Assembly: GCF_007860185.1 (NCBI RefSeq)
Contig: NZ_SJPY01000001.1
Span: 891,132 to 955,131, forward strand
Source of the DNA: Novipirellula aureliae
GTDB taxonomy: Bacteria > Planctomycetota > Planctomycetia > Pirellulales > Pirellulaceae
DNA: 64,000 nucleotides
Direction: 5' to 3'
Shown: positions 16,746 to 25,534 of the stretch, in pieces
Numbering within the stretch: the first letter of the stretch is position 1
How the letters are laid out: each line of letters starts with the position of its first letter
Position numbers and translations under genes: made by a program
Notes under the pieces: generated by a model
Told to the model about the DNA's origin: nothing
The model's database searches: none
What the model saw: the letters and a program-made list of their open reading frames with translations, nothing else

Positions 16746-19298
16746 CTAGCTAAGTTCCGAAGGGCCAACGCCAGTCAAAGCGCGTGTCGTTCCGGTGTGA
16801 ATTAGGTATCGCGCAGCGATTGCATCCGACAAATCCGGTAACCCTTCAATCAGTTTATTGAGTAGTTTTTGCAAGCGAAATCGCGTGCCCGAACCATTCA
16901 CTTCGCTAAGTCGTATTGGATCCGCCATGCGTAGCGTGTGCAGCAGACCGCTAGCCAATTTTTCATCCGCACCAAGTCCAACAAGTTTTGCGTCGGTCGG
17001 TAGCTGAGTGATAAGTTCACCAATTTGCTGCAATTGAAACCGTAGCGACCGCGGGTTGGTTTCATCGGTCACGAGTAGATCAATGGTTGCTTCGGGGCGG
17101 ACCAAATTCAAGTATCGCTGGCGGTAGGTCATCAGGCTATCGAGCGCATCGAGAACGGCTTCGGAGAGCGCGGTTTCTCGCTCAATCGGCTGGACCAACG
17201 TTGCGTCGAGTAGTTCCGCTGTCTGGTCGGCCCGCTCAATCCGGCGACCTAACTGCAGGAACCGCCATCCGTGAGTTCGTGTCGTGCTCTCGTTTGCGAT
17301 ACCGGCAAACGCTAAGAGATCGGTAATCAAACAGTTCAATTGTTCGATCAAGCGTCCCATGTTGTCATCATCGTGCGGTGTCTTGTCTTCGCTATCGCGT
17401 CCAATCCGCTGGATGATTCGATAGGCATCGATCGAAATTCGATCTCGAACCGCACGCGCGTTCGAGACAATCGATTCGATCGTTGACTGCAAACCACGCG
17501 GTTGGTTCTTGTCAATCACGGACTCGGGTAACATGCTTTCGATCTTTGGAAGGCTACCCACCATTCCGTCGACCACATAGCCTGGTTCGATTTGGCCGAC
17601 TGCTGCCAATGCCGCCAAGAGGCGAGGGATTTCGGGTAGATCGCGAAGTTCATTTTCACCTGAGATGCGGACGACGGTCGCGCGGAGCAACCGCGTGATC
17701 GACTCGGCACGCTCCGCATATCGGCCAAGCCAAAACAAGTGCTCTGCCACACGGCTGGGCAACTCATCACCACTTCGCTTAAGCCGGACCGTTGCATCGG
17801 ACGGTTTCAGCAGCGTAATTTCCAAGTCAACCGATTGTTGGCTTGAGACCCAACAATCCATCGTCAGGTTGCCGCTAGTGGTCGACCGCTCTAGCTCATC
17901 TTCGAGTGGGCTGAGGCGGGCGAGTGCTCCCGGCAAGACCTCGACGCCGCTGTGTGTTTGCAGCTGGAAGCACCTCAGGGCAACGTGCCATGGAATCAGT
18001 TTGTCGCCGGACCAAACCGGAGTCGTGCTATGGTCAAGTTTTTGTTGAGCGACGTACTCGTGAGGTTTTTCTTTGACTTCAGCGATTAGCCTTGCCTTGG
18101 CTTCGTCAGACATTGCCGACGGGATTTGGGGGGGTGTACCACTGACCGCAAAGGCGGGTCGGATAACCAGCGTCTCAAGATTGCTCAAGACAAAGTCACA
18201 TTCGGTTTTCCCGCCACACCAATAGGTCGCCACGTTGGGGAGCGAAAGCGATTGCCCAAACAGAAACCGACTGGCGGCGGGCAAAAACGGCAAGAGCGCT
18301 GGAGTTTGGGCCATCACACTTCCGATCGAATTGACAACCGCAACGTTGTCCTCGCGAATCGCGTGGAGCAAACCCGTCGGGCCCTCGTCCGAAGTGGGAT
18401 CGAGTTCGAGTGGATCGCACTTGCGATCGGAAACATGCCGCCACAATACCTCGATCGGCAATAGGCCACCGAGCGTTTTCAAATTCAATTCACCGCCGCG
18501 AACCGCCAAGTCTCGCCCTTCGACCAGCGTGAAGCCTAGATATCGCGCCAAATAGGCGTCTTCAAAATCGCGGTAATTGTCACCGCCGGGTGTTAACAAA
18601 GCGACGCGAGGATTATCACGCATTCGAGGTGCCAACGAACGCATATGAGAGCGAAGAGAATCGAAAAAACCGGCCAATCGGCGAGTGTTGCATTGGCGAA
18701 TCAATTGCGGAAACACGCGGCTTGTCAAGATTCGGTTTTCAAGCAAATACCCGAGTCCGCTCGGCGCTCGGGTGCGATCGCCTGTAACCCACCAAGTACC
18801 ATCGTTGGCTCTAACAATATCGGTCGCAGTAACATGCAATCGCTTTCCACTTGCCGTAGGCAAGTTATGATAAGCTCGTTGAAAAAACGGGTTCGCCCAA
18901 AGCACCTCGGGCGGAATGATCTTTTCTTTAATCAACTGCTGGTTACCGAGCAGATCGTCGAGGACGGCTTCGAGCAATACGGTTCGCTGGGCCAAGCCTG
19001 CTTCGAGACGAGCCCATGAACCGGGGTCGATTACCAAGGGGATTGACGACAATCGCCAAGGACGAATCGAGCGACCTTCATCGCTATCCACGTTGAAGGT
19101 GGTTCCATTTTCGTGAACCAGTTGCTCGATCGTTTCCGCACGTTCTTGGATCCCTTGTGGACTAAGCGATTGAAAGTAATCGGCGATGCTTTGCCAGTGC
19201 GGACGGATCTGCCCATCGGGGCTTTTGCATTCGTCATAACGCGTGGGCGAAGCAGCGTAGCCACTTAGAGAGCAAGATGGGGTAGCAGTAGTTGACAA
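16746..19298 (-). CDS. Circularly permuted ATP-grasp (DUF404/DUF407) fused to alpha-E domain (DUF403)
   Basis: An 850-residue fusion. The N-terminal 480 residues match the circularly permuted ATP-grasp family: RPWRLSSIPLVIDPGSWA, VLWANPFFQRAYH, VALLTPGGDNYRDFEDAYLARYLG, LVEGRDLAVRGGELNLKTL. From about 515 an alpha-E region begins with the signature SRVAEHLFWLGRYAERAES and continues as helices to the end. In many bacteria the two are separate adjacent genes; here they are one chain. The ATP-grasp is predicted to make a peptide-like amide bond. It is directly followed by the transglutaminase-like gene. Confidence 0.88.
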   Translation of the reverse strand: MSTTATPSCSLSGYAASPTRYDECKSPDGQIRPHWQSIADYFQSLSPQGIQERAETIEQLVHENGTTFNVDSDEGRSIRPWRLSSIPLVIDPGSWARLEAGLAQRTVLLEAVLDDLLGNQQLIKEKIIPPEVLWANPFFQRAYHNLPTASGKRLHVTATDIVRANDGTWWVTGDRTRAPSGLGYLLENRILTSRVFPQLIRQCNTRRLAGFFDSLRSHMRSLAPRMRDNPRVALLTPGGDNYRDFEDAYLARYLGFTLVEGRDLAVRGGELNLKTLGGLLPIEVLWRHVSDRKCDPLELDPTSDEGPTGLLHAIREDNVAVVNSIGSVMAQTPALLPFLPAASRFLFGQSLSLPNVATYWCGGKTECDFVLSNLETLVIRPAFAVSGTPPQIPSAMSDEAKARLIAEVKEKPHEYVAQQKLDHSTTPVWSGDKLIPWHVALRCFQLQTHSGVEVLPGALARLSPLEDELERSTTSGNLTMDCWVSSQQSVDLEITLLKPSDATVRLKRSGDELPSRVAEHLFWLGRYAERAESITRLLRATVVRISGENELRDLPEIPRLLAALAAVGQIEPGYVVDGMVGSLPKIESMLPESVIDKNQPRGLQSTIESIVSNARAVRDRISIDAYRIIQRIGRDSEDKTPHDDDNMGRLIEQLNCLITDLLAFAGIANESTTRTHGWRFLQLGRRIERADQTAELLDATLVQPIERETALSEAVLDALDSLMTYRQRYLNLVRPEATIDLLVTDETNPRSLRFQLQQIGELITQLPTDAKLVGLGADEKLASGLLHTLRMADPIRLSEVNGSGTRFRLQKLLNKLIEGLPDLSDAIAARYLIHTGTTRALTGVGPSELS

Positions 19299-19394
19299 CG
19301 TCTGGCGGACCTATGCATACGAAGATTGGCTGGATCGGAAATTGTGACGAGCCGAGAGGCTTTTGAACAGAGCAAGGCGATACGGACCAGACCG

Positions 19395-20234
19395 TCAAGC
19401 GATCCGCAGGGAGCCTGCTTCGGCGACAATTCGCCGCACTAGCGTTTTCAATTTTGGTGCCGCACCGTTGGCGGTTGCAATGATCTCGTCGACATTCGCT
19501 GGTTTGAGGGCGTCGGGCAAGCACATGTCGGTGATGACGCTTAACCCCACCACCTTCAAACCACAATGCACCGCGACAATCGTTTCGGGCACCGTACTCA
19601 TCCCGACCACATCCGCACCGATCAATCGCAAAAAACGGTACTCGGCTCGAGTTTCGAGGTTTGGTCCCGTGACGGCAACAAAAACACCTTTGTGAGTCAT
19701 GATATTTTCCTGACGGCCGATTTCGATCGCACGGTCAATCCAACCCGGATCGTAGGGTGCGCACATGTCCGGAAAACGCGGGCCCAGTCGGTCATCATTG
19801 ATGCCAACGAGAGGGTTATCGCCGAGCAGATTGATTTGATCTTCGATGACCATGATGTCACCGCCTGAGAAGTATGGGTTCAATCCACCACAGGCGTTGC
19901 TAACGACCATCAATTCCGCACCGAGTGCCTTGAAGACACGCACAGGAAGCGTGATTTGTTTTAGCGAATAGCCTTCGTATTGATGAAAACGGCCTTCCAT
20001 GGCCAAAACTGGAACGCCAGCTAAATGCCCGCAAACCAATCTTCCTTTATGACTTGTTGCCGTTGAAGTCGGGAAGTGTGGGATATCGCCGTACTCAATG
20101 ATCGCTTCGACCTCGATCTCATCGGCAAGGCCCCCCAACCCAGTGCCCAAGATGATACCGACTTTCGGTGTTATTGCAAACGAATTCTTAATCTTTTTTG
20201 AAGCGTCTTCGATTTTGTCAAACAAGTCCAACAT
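19395..20234 (-). CDS. Purine nucleoside phosphorylase
   Basis: A 279-residue enzyme of the PNP/MTAP (trimeric) class that cleaves purine nucleosides with phosphate. Signatures are GIILGTGLGGLADEIE, the phosphate and base site TSHKGRLVCG, MEGRFHQYEGYS, VVSNACGGLNPYFSGGD, FVAVTGPNLETRAEYR and GADVVGMSTVPETIVA. It is normal length for PNP class I. GGAAAG lies about 5 bases before ATG 20234. It works in purine salvage; the flanking genes give no further hint. Confidence 0.93.
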   Translation of the reverse strand: MLDLFDKIEDASKKIKNSFAITPKVGIILGTGLGGLADEIEVEAIIEYGDIPHFPTSTATSHKGRLVCGHLAGVPVLAMEGRFHQYEGYSLKQITLPVRVFKALGAELMVVSNACGGLNPYFSGGDIMVIEDQINLLGDNPLVGINDDRLGPRFPDMCAPYDPGWIDRAIEIGRQENIMTHKGVFVAVTGPNLETRAEYRFLRLIGADVVGMSTVPETIVAVHCGLKVVGLSVITDMCLPDALKPANVDEIIATANGAAPKLKTLVRRIVAEAGSLRIA

Positions 20235-20428
20235 GCTATCTTTCCATCAAGAAGGTTCATCTAGCGAAGCGGCATTTCGCATTCGCAAAGAGCGATAGTA
20301 TCATAACGCGACGACGCATTGGTCCGCGACCATCCACAATCGGTTATGATAAGATTTCAATGAATTTGTTGTGAGTTACTTGTCATTGTTCGAGCTTTAC
20401 TTTTCTCTACTCCTTACTCTTTTGCATC

Positions 20429-22891
20429 ATGTCCGCTCCGTCACCTGAGATTTTTGAAAAGCTTTCTTCGTTCTACCTGGGGCGTCATTTTGACTTGGAC
20501 TCGGGCGAGGTTCAGGATGATCTGTTGATGTACGACTCAAAAGATCTGTGCACGCATGCGATGTGCGTCGGGATGACTGGCAGCGGCAAAACCGGGCTGT
20601 GTATTTCGCTGCTCGAAGAAGCCGCCATCGATGGCATCCCTGCGATCTGTGTCGATCCCAAAGGGGATTTAGCAAACCTGCTACTGACCTTTCCGGAGCT
20701 ACGACCAAGTGATTTTGAAGAGTGGCTGCATGACGATGCTGCCCGCCAAAAAGGGCTCACAAAAAGCGAGTTGGCGGAGAGAACGGCCGAGAGGTGGCGA
20801 TCGGGATTGGCGAGTTGGGGACAAACGCCAGACCGAATTGAGCGATTAAAGGATTCCGTTGACGTGGCGATTTATACGCCTGGTAGCAACATCGGATTGC
20901 CGATGACGGTTCTCAAGAGTTTCGATGCACCGCCTCCTGAATCACGTGATGACAGTGAACTCATTGGCGACCGTGTGACCGGTGCGGTTTCAGGACTTTT
21001 GACGTTGATGGGCATGGATGCCGATCCCATGATTTCGCCCGAACATATTTTAATTTCCTCGATTTTGACGCACCGCTGGCGTGAGGGCAAAGACGTCAGC
21101 CTTGCACAGTTGATTCGCTTCATCCAATCGCCGCCAATCGAGCGGATTGGTGTGATGGACTTGAATTCCTTTATGCCGATCGCCGAGCGAGGGAAATTGG
21201 CAATGCGGCTCAACAACCTGCTCGCTTCACCCGCCTTTGCATCATGGTTGGAGGGCGAATCGTTGTCGATCCCAAAACTATTGCATACACCGGAGGGCAA
21301 GCCGCGCTTGACGATCCTTTCCATTGCTCATTTGAATGACAGCGAACGGATGTTCTTTGTTACGATTCTGCTAAACGAATTGGTAGCGTGGATGCGGATG
21401 CAAATGGGCACGAGTTCACTCAGGGCAATGTTCTATATGGATGAAGTGGCCGGGTACTTTCCACCCGTCAGCAACCCACCCTCCAAACCCCCGATGCTGA
21501 CACTGCTCAAACAGGCTCGTGCGTTTGGACTCGGCGTGACATTGGCAACACAAAACCCAGTCGACCTCGACTACAAGGGGTTATCGAATATTGGAACGTG
21601 GTTCCTGGGCCGCTTGCAAACCGAACGAGATAAAGCTCGTGTCTTGGAAGGACTCGAAGGAGCCGCTGGTCAAGCAGGCCAACGGTTTGATCGTCAAAAG
21701 ATGGAGCAGATATTGGCTGGACTCGGTAGCCGCGTCTTCTTGATGAACAACGTTCACGATGATCAACCGAGCATCTTTCAAACTCGTTGGGCAATGTCGT
21801 TCTTGGCGGGTCCACTCGCACGAACCCAAATATCCAAGTTGATGCAGGATCGAAAACGGATGATGGAAGCGTCGCAGCAAGCGATTGCACCAGAGGAAGT
21901 GATTGACAAAACAGAAACACAACCTGTGGCCGCTGAAGAGCGACCAATCGTACCGGCTGGGATCGAAGAACGATTTGTCGCATTGAACCTAACGCCCGCC
22001 GAGGGGGCTCGATTGGTCTATCGCCCAGCCCTTTATGGCGAAGCGTCGATGCACTTTATCCGCAAGACCGCCGATTTGGATGATTGGGAAGACATCCGCT
22101 TATTCGTTCCGTGTGCGCGAGGGTTGCCGGACGATGTCTGGGAATCAAGCCGTCCTTTGCGGCTTTCGACCGAACAGCTCGATTCACCCGAAGCGGGATT
22201 CACCTTCGCCAGCTTACCGACGGAATTGATCAGCAAATCAAGGTATCGATCCTTTAAGTCACAACTCAAGGATTACCTGTACCGACATCATTATCGATCG
22301 TTGTACAAGTGCAATTTGGTGAAAGGTTACGCACCGTCGGATGAAAAGAGCAAAGCGATTGCCTATTTCCGACATCGCATTCACGAAGCCAAAGACGAAG
22401 CCGAACGAAAGCTGCGAGACAAATACGAGGATAAAATGCGATCGCTCGATCGAAAGATCAAGGCAGCTGAGCAGCGTGTCGAGGTCGAGCAGCAGCAGTA
22501 CGAGACGGCGAAATGGTCGACCATTTCAAGTGTTGGTGCGTCAATACTCGGTGCGTTCATGGGCCGGAAATTGGCAAGCCGTACCAATGTCTCAAAAGTA
22601 TCGACCGCCGCGCGCGGTGCGAGTCGCGCCGCACAACAGCGCAGTGATATCGGCCGCGCTGAAGAAACGCTCAGGCAACTGGCTGTCGAAATGACCGAGT
22701 TGGATGTCGAGCTTCAGGAAGAATTGGCGATCCTTGGTGAGCAATTTGATGAGCAAAACCTTGAACTCGAAGAGACCAAAATCGCTCCTCGAAAAAGCGA
22801 CCTGAACGTTTCCGATCCACTCATTCTTTGGACTCCATGGCAAATCGATCCAGCCGGGATCGCATCGAAGCTGTTCGCTGAAGAAGCTTAG
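20429..22891 (+). CDS. HerA/FtsK-type P-loop ATPase with C-terminal coiled coil
   Basis: An 820-residue protein. Walker A is MCVGMTGSGKTGLCISLL near residue 45-60, followed by AICVDPKGDLANLLL, which is typical of HerA-like DUF87/DUF853 ATPases; Walker B is AMFYMDEVAGYFPP, and a sensor-like LGVTLATQNPVDLDYKGL follows. The C-terminal 250 residues include a long charged coiled coil (HEAKDEAERKLRDKYED and KAAEQRVEVEQQQYE), a small hydrophobic patch (SSVGASILGAFMGRKL) and a second acidic helix. HerA proteins translocate DNA; this branch is often annotated only as ATP-binding protein, and its substrate is unknown. No partner NurA nuclease is adjacent. Confidence 0.8.
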   Translation: MSAPSPEIFEKLSSFYLGRHFDLDSGEVQDDLLMYDSKDLCTHAMCVGMTGSGKTGLCISLLEEAAIDGIPAICVDPKGDLANLLLTFPELRPSDFEEWLHDDAARQKGLTKSELAERTAERWRSGLASWGQTPDRIERLKDSVDVAIYTPGSNIGLPMTVLKSFDAPPPESRDDSELIGDRVTGAVSGLLTLMGMDADPMISPEHILISSILTHRWREGKDVSLAQLIRFIQSPPIERIGVMDLNSFMPIAERGKLAMRLNNLLASPAFASWLEGESLSIPKLLHTPEGKPRLTILSIAHLNDSERMFFVTILLNELVAWMRMQMGTSSLRAMFYMDEVAGYFPPVSNPPSKPPMLTLLKQARAFGLGVTLATQNPVDLDYKGLSNIGTWFLGRLQTERDKARVLEGLEGAAGQAGQRFDRQKMEQILAGLGSRVFLMNNVHDDQPSIFQTRWAMSFLAGPLARTQISKLMQDRKRMMEASQQAIAPEEVIDKTETQPVAAEERPIVPAGIEERFVALNLTPAEGARLVYRPALYGEASMHFIRKTADLDDWEDIRLFVPCARGLPDDVWESSRPLRLSTEQLDSPEAGFTFASLPTELISKSRYRSFKSQLKDYLYRHHYRSLYKCNLVKGYAPSDEKSKAIAYFRHRIHEAKDEAERKLRDKYEDKMRSLDRKIKAAEQRVEVEQQQYETAKWSTISSVGASILGAFMGRKLASRTNVSKVSTAARGASRAAQQRSDIGRAEETLRQLAVEMTELDVELQEELAILGEQFDEQNLELEETKIAPRKSDLNVSDPLILWTPWQIDPAGIASKLFAEEA

Positions 22892-22903
22892 GGCGTCAAA
22901 ACC

Positions 22904-23212
22904 TCAGGCGGCAAGCAATTGAGACTGTAGCGATTTGGATGTCTTTGCAGTCAATTTCACGCTTTCGCGGCGAATGCCGTCGCTACCGTAATAGATGATA
23001 AGACTTTTCGTGAAGTCACAGATCGCCGTTAGTTTGACACTTCGTGGGCCATGCAAGCAAAAATACAAACCGCAAAGTTTGCCGCCCCGGACGACTTCTC
23101 GATGAGTCATCGGGAATTCTTTTGGCTCAAGATGTCCTAGTTCACACAATTTGTGTTCAATTTTTCCACAAAGGGTGTCCAAATCGAGCCGAACGGGCGT
23201 GGCACAGATCAT
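22904..23212 (-). CDS. Conserved hypothetical protein, about 102 aa
   Basis: A small protein (MICATPVRLDLDTLCGKIE...) with several Cys residues and a central basic and hydrophobic core (GLYFCLHGPRSVKLTAI), ending in a basic tail. I do not recognise a family. It is convergent with the HerA-like gene, with 12 bases between the stops. The reading frame can be extended upstream to ATG 23254 through a run of ten G (23230-23239); I chose ATG 23212, after the run. Confidence 0.5.
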   Translation of the reverse strand: MICATPVRLDLDTLCGKIEHKLCELGHLEPKEFPMTHREVVRGGKLCGLYFCLHGPRSVKLTAICDFTKSLIIYYGSDGIRRESVKLTAKTSKSLQSQLLAA

Positions 23213-23417
23213 TAACGTATCACTAAAGAGGGGGGGGGGCACCCAGCACTGCACATGTCCGCTAAAGGTGGGCGTTTTCCTATCGCGACAGCAAGACTAT
23301 CGGCGCGGATCCGCCCGAAGATGAGTTTTCGAAAAAGACTAAAGTGGCGGCAGCAAAGATTGCGTCAAAGTGTTTTGATTATGCCGATTTCGGTCGAAAA
23401 CAACGCTACCCAAAGGA

Positions 23418-24083
23418 TTAATGATGCGGCAAGAATCCGCCGCCGTCTACTTGAGTGATACGACCGAAAATGTCAGCCAAAATTGCCTGTTCTAGCGAAG
23501 CGTCACGACCAAGCGGGATCCAGCCCAACGTTTGGGGGCCTTCGTCAATTCGGTCTCGTTCGCGTATCAAAGTTCCATCATGTCGCCGAGACAGCGTCGT
23601 TTCAGTCGCATATTGTGTTCGGTCGGTGTCCTCCAAGTCTTTTTGAACGACAACCTCGATCACATAAGCGGTTCCTTGCGGACGAACCGTTACAATGGCT
23701 TTGCGGCGAACCGACTGCAAACTTGCCTGTAATCGTTCAAATCCTGGCGTGCTATCCTTGTTCCACGGCTGCGCCAGCGAACTACCGACCTTGTAGACCG
23801 TCTCCAAACGCCCGTCGGAAACCAACCCACCTGAGTTCAATACGGGCTGCTCGCGAGCGATGCGGAAATAATCGTCCACCGAATCGACCACTTGGGACCA
23901 CACGAAGTCATCCGCCGCGGGCGGTAATTCGAGCGGATTCGGGACGAACGTTTCGGGCGGGTTGTTGGTTAAGCGATAGGCAAGTTGTCCACACCCCGAT
24001 ACGACAGCGATGACGAGTGCCAAACAAAACGCTGGCAGCCGAAAATCGAGAATCGATAGATGACGGAAAACGATCACACGCAA
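23418..24083 (-). CDS. Putative lipoprotein, unknown function
   Basis: A 221-residue protein with a signal peptide ending in a lipobox (VIAVVSGCGQ), so it is probably a membrane-anchored periplasmic lipoprotein. The mature part contains PNPLELPPAADDFVW and a C-terminal DASLEQAILADIFGRI. Planctomycetes have many such lipoproteins of unknown role. It lies about 140 bases downstream of the SurA-like gene on the same strand. Confidence 0.7.
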   Translation of the reverse strand: MRVIVFRHLSILDFRLPAFCLALVIAVVSGCGQLAYRLTNNPPETFVPNPLELPPAADDFVWSQVVDSVDDYFRIAREQPVLNSGGLVSDGRLETVYKVGSSLAQPWNKDSTPGFERLQASLQSVRRKAIVTVRPQGTAYVIEVVVQKDLEDTDRTQYATETTLSRRHDGTLIRERDRIDEGPQTLGWIPLGRDASLEQAILADIFGRITQVDGGGFLPHH

Positions 24084-24220
24084 TCTGTGTTTGTCAAAGG
24101 GATGGTTGGAAATGGACCTTGAGCGAGACTCTCATGGCGAAGAATCTTTAACAAAATCCACGACCGGCAACGCCCGTCGAGAGTCTTGTCGAGAGTCTTG
24201 ATGAGCGCTGCTGGCAAGTA

Positions 24221-25420
24221 TTAGCGTACGGTTTCCGGAGCGGATTCGAAATGGCGAGACACGATGCTCTTGGGAAGCGGTTTTGCATCGGGGAAGTCAT
24301 CTGGGAACAATGTCCAAATCGGAATTCGCTTGCTCATCTCTTTCAGAACTGATTTTTGTGACTCCACAATCTTCGCTTCGCGAATCTTCGCTCGTATTTC
24401 ATCTTGGACTTCACTTAGCGGCGTGAACCCGCTACCGCGACGATCGAGCACACGAATGATGTGCATCCCCGTATCGTCAACGATAATTTCACTCATCGCG
24501 TTGAGTGGAAGCGAGAAGATTTGTTGATCGAGAATCTCGGAGGCCAGTGCACCTTGTGTCGTCCAGTCGTGCAACCCGCCTTTGCTAGCAAACGGCTCTT
24601 GGCTTTTGGCTTTTGCAACCGCCTGCATGTTACCTCCAAAGTAGGCTTCGCGGCCCATTTCCGAGATAGCCGCCGTCGCCTCATTCCGATCGGGGATCTG
24701 GCTAAACAGAACCGAAAGTTGTTCCCACTTCGCGGCCGCTGGCTGAGCGAACTCGTCGTGATTTTCTTGGTAGTATTGAGTGATTTCAGCGATTGATACG
24801 TTAGGGTCTTGAACGACCTTGCTCTTGATGTAGAGATGCCCGAGCATCGCGTCGGCAAACTCTCTTTGCCGGGCCGATAGCGAGCTGCCTTTCTCTCGTA
24901 GCAGGGCATCAAGCTCGCCGAGGTCTTGGACTTTGTATTGTTTTTGAAGCTGCGGCAATTCGGATTCGTAAAACATTTGCCGAGCCCGAGCAGCCAACAT
25001 GGCGTCCGCTTCGTTTCGTTTGTCAGCGTTTTGGGTCGCGACTTGGTCGAGCAAAAAACACTCACGCATCATTTTGGTTTGAATCGCTTGGCGTAGCATA
25101 TTGCGAGTAAGGCTGACGCGTGCAAATCGCAATTGGTCATCGGGAATCTCTTGATCTGTCTTTTCCAAAACCTCATTGATTCGGGCTTCAACCTTGGGCG
25201 AAATTTCATTCAGAAAAATTTTGGATTGGCCGACAACGGCTAAAATGGCAGCGGGGTCTTTGGGCAACTGGATTGCGAGTGCAGCTTGCACGTCCGTGGA
25301 CGTCGGAGCTTGAGAGAAACCTTCGCTGGCCAGCAATCCCAGCATCAGAGATGCCGCCAGCATGCCAAACGGACGCCCAACACGGGCGTGTTTAGAGGGA
25401 CGGTTAGGAGGCGAGTGCAT
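24221..25420 (-). CDS. SurA-like periplasmic peptidyl-prolyl isomerase
   Basis: A 399-residue exported protein. ATG 25420 (MHSPPNRPSKH...) leaves a signal peptide with hydrophobic core FGMLAASLMLGLLAS. The N-terminal half is SurA_N-like helical chaperone sequence (AVVGQSKIFLNEISPKVE). The C-terminal part is a parvulin/PPIC domain: SKGGLHDWTTQGALASEIL, IFSLPLNAMSEIIVDD and TGMHIIRVLDRR. It helps fold outer-membrane or secreted proteins. The mobile element at 25535 inserted about 115 bases upstream of its start, so it may have separated the gene from its promoter. Confidence 0.85.
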   Translation of the reverse strand: MHSPPNRPSKHARVGRPFGMLAASLMLGLLASEGFSQAPTSTDVQAALAIQLPKDPAAILAVVGQSKIFLNEISPKVEARINEVLEKTDQEIPDDQLRFARVSLTRNMLRQAIQTKMMRECFLLDQVATQNADKRNEADAMLAARARQMFYESELPQLQKQYKVQDLGELDALLREKGSSLSARQREFADAMLGHLYIKSKVVQDPNVSIAEITQYYQENHDEFAQPAAAKWEQLSVLFSQIPDRNEATAAISEMGREAYFGGNMQAVAKAKSQEPFASKGGLHDWTTQGALASEILDQQIFSLPLNAMSEIIVDDTGMHIIRVLDRRGSGFTPLSEVQDEIRAKIREAKIVESQKSVLKEMSKRIPIWTLFPDDFPDAKPLPKSIVSRHFESAPETVR

Positions 25421-25534
25421 TCCTTGCTCTTCACTTTTTCGAGTGGGGTCGCATTGACAAATCGACAAACGAATTCGCTTGTAACTGCGCCGTCAAAGCG
25501 GTGGCAAGATCAATCTCGGCAAACCCCGCTGTCC

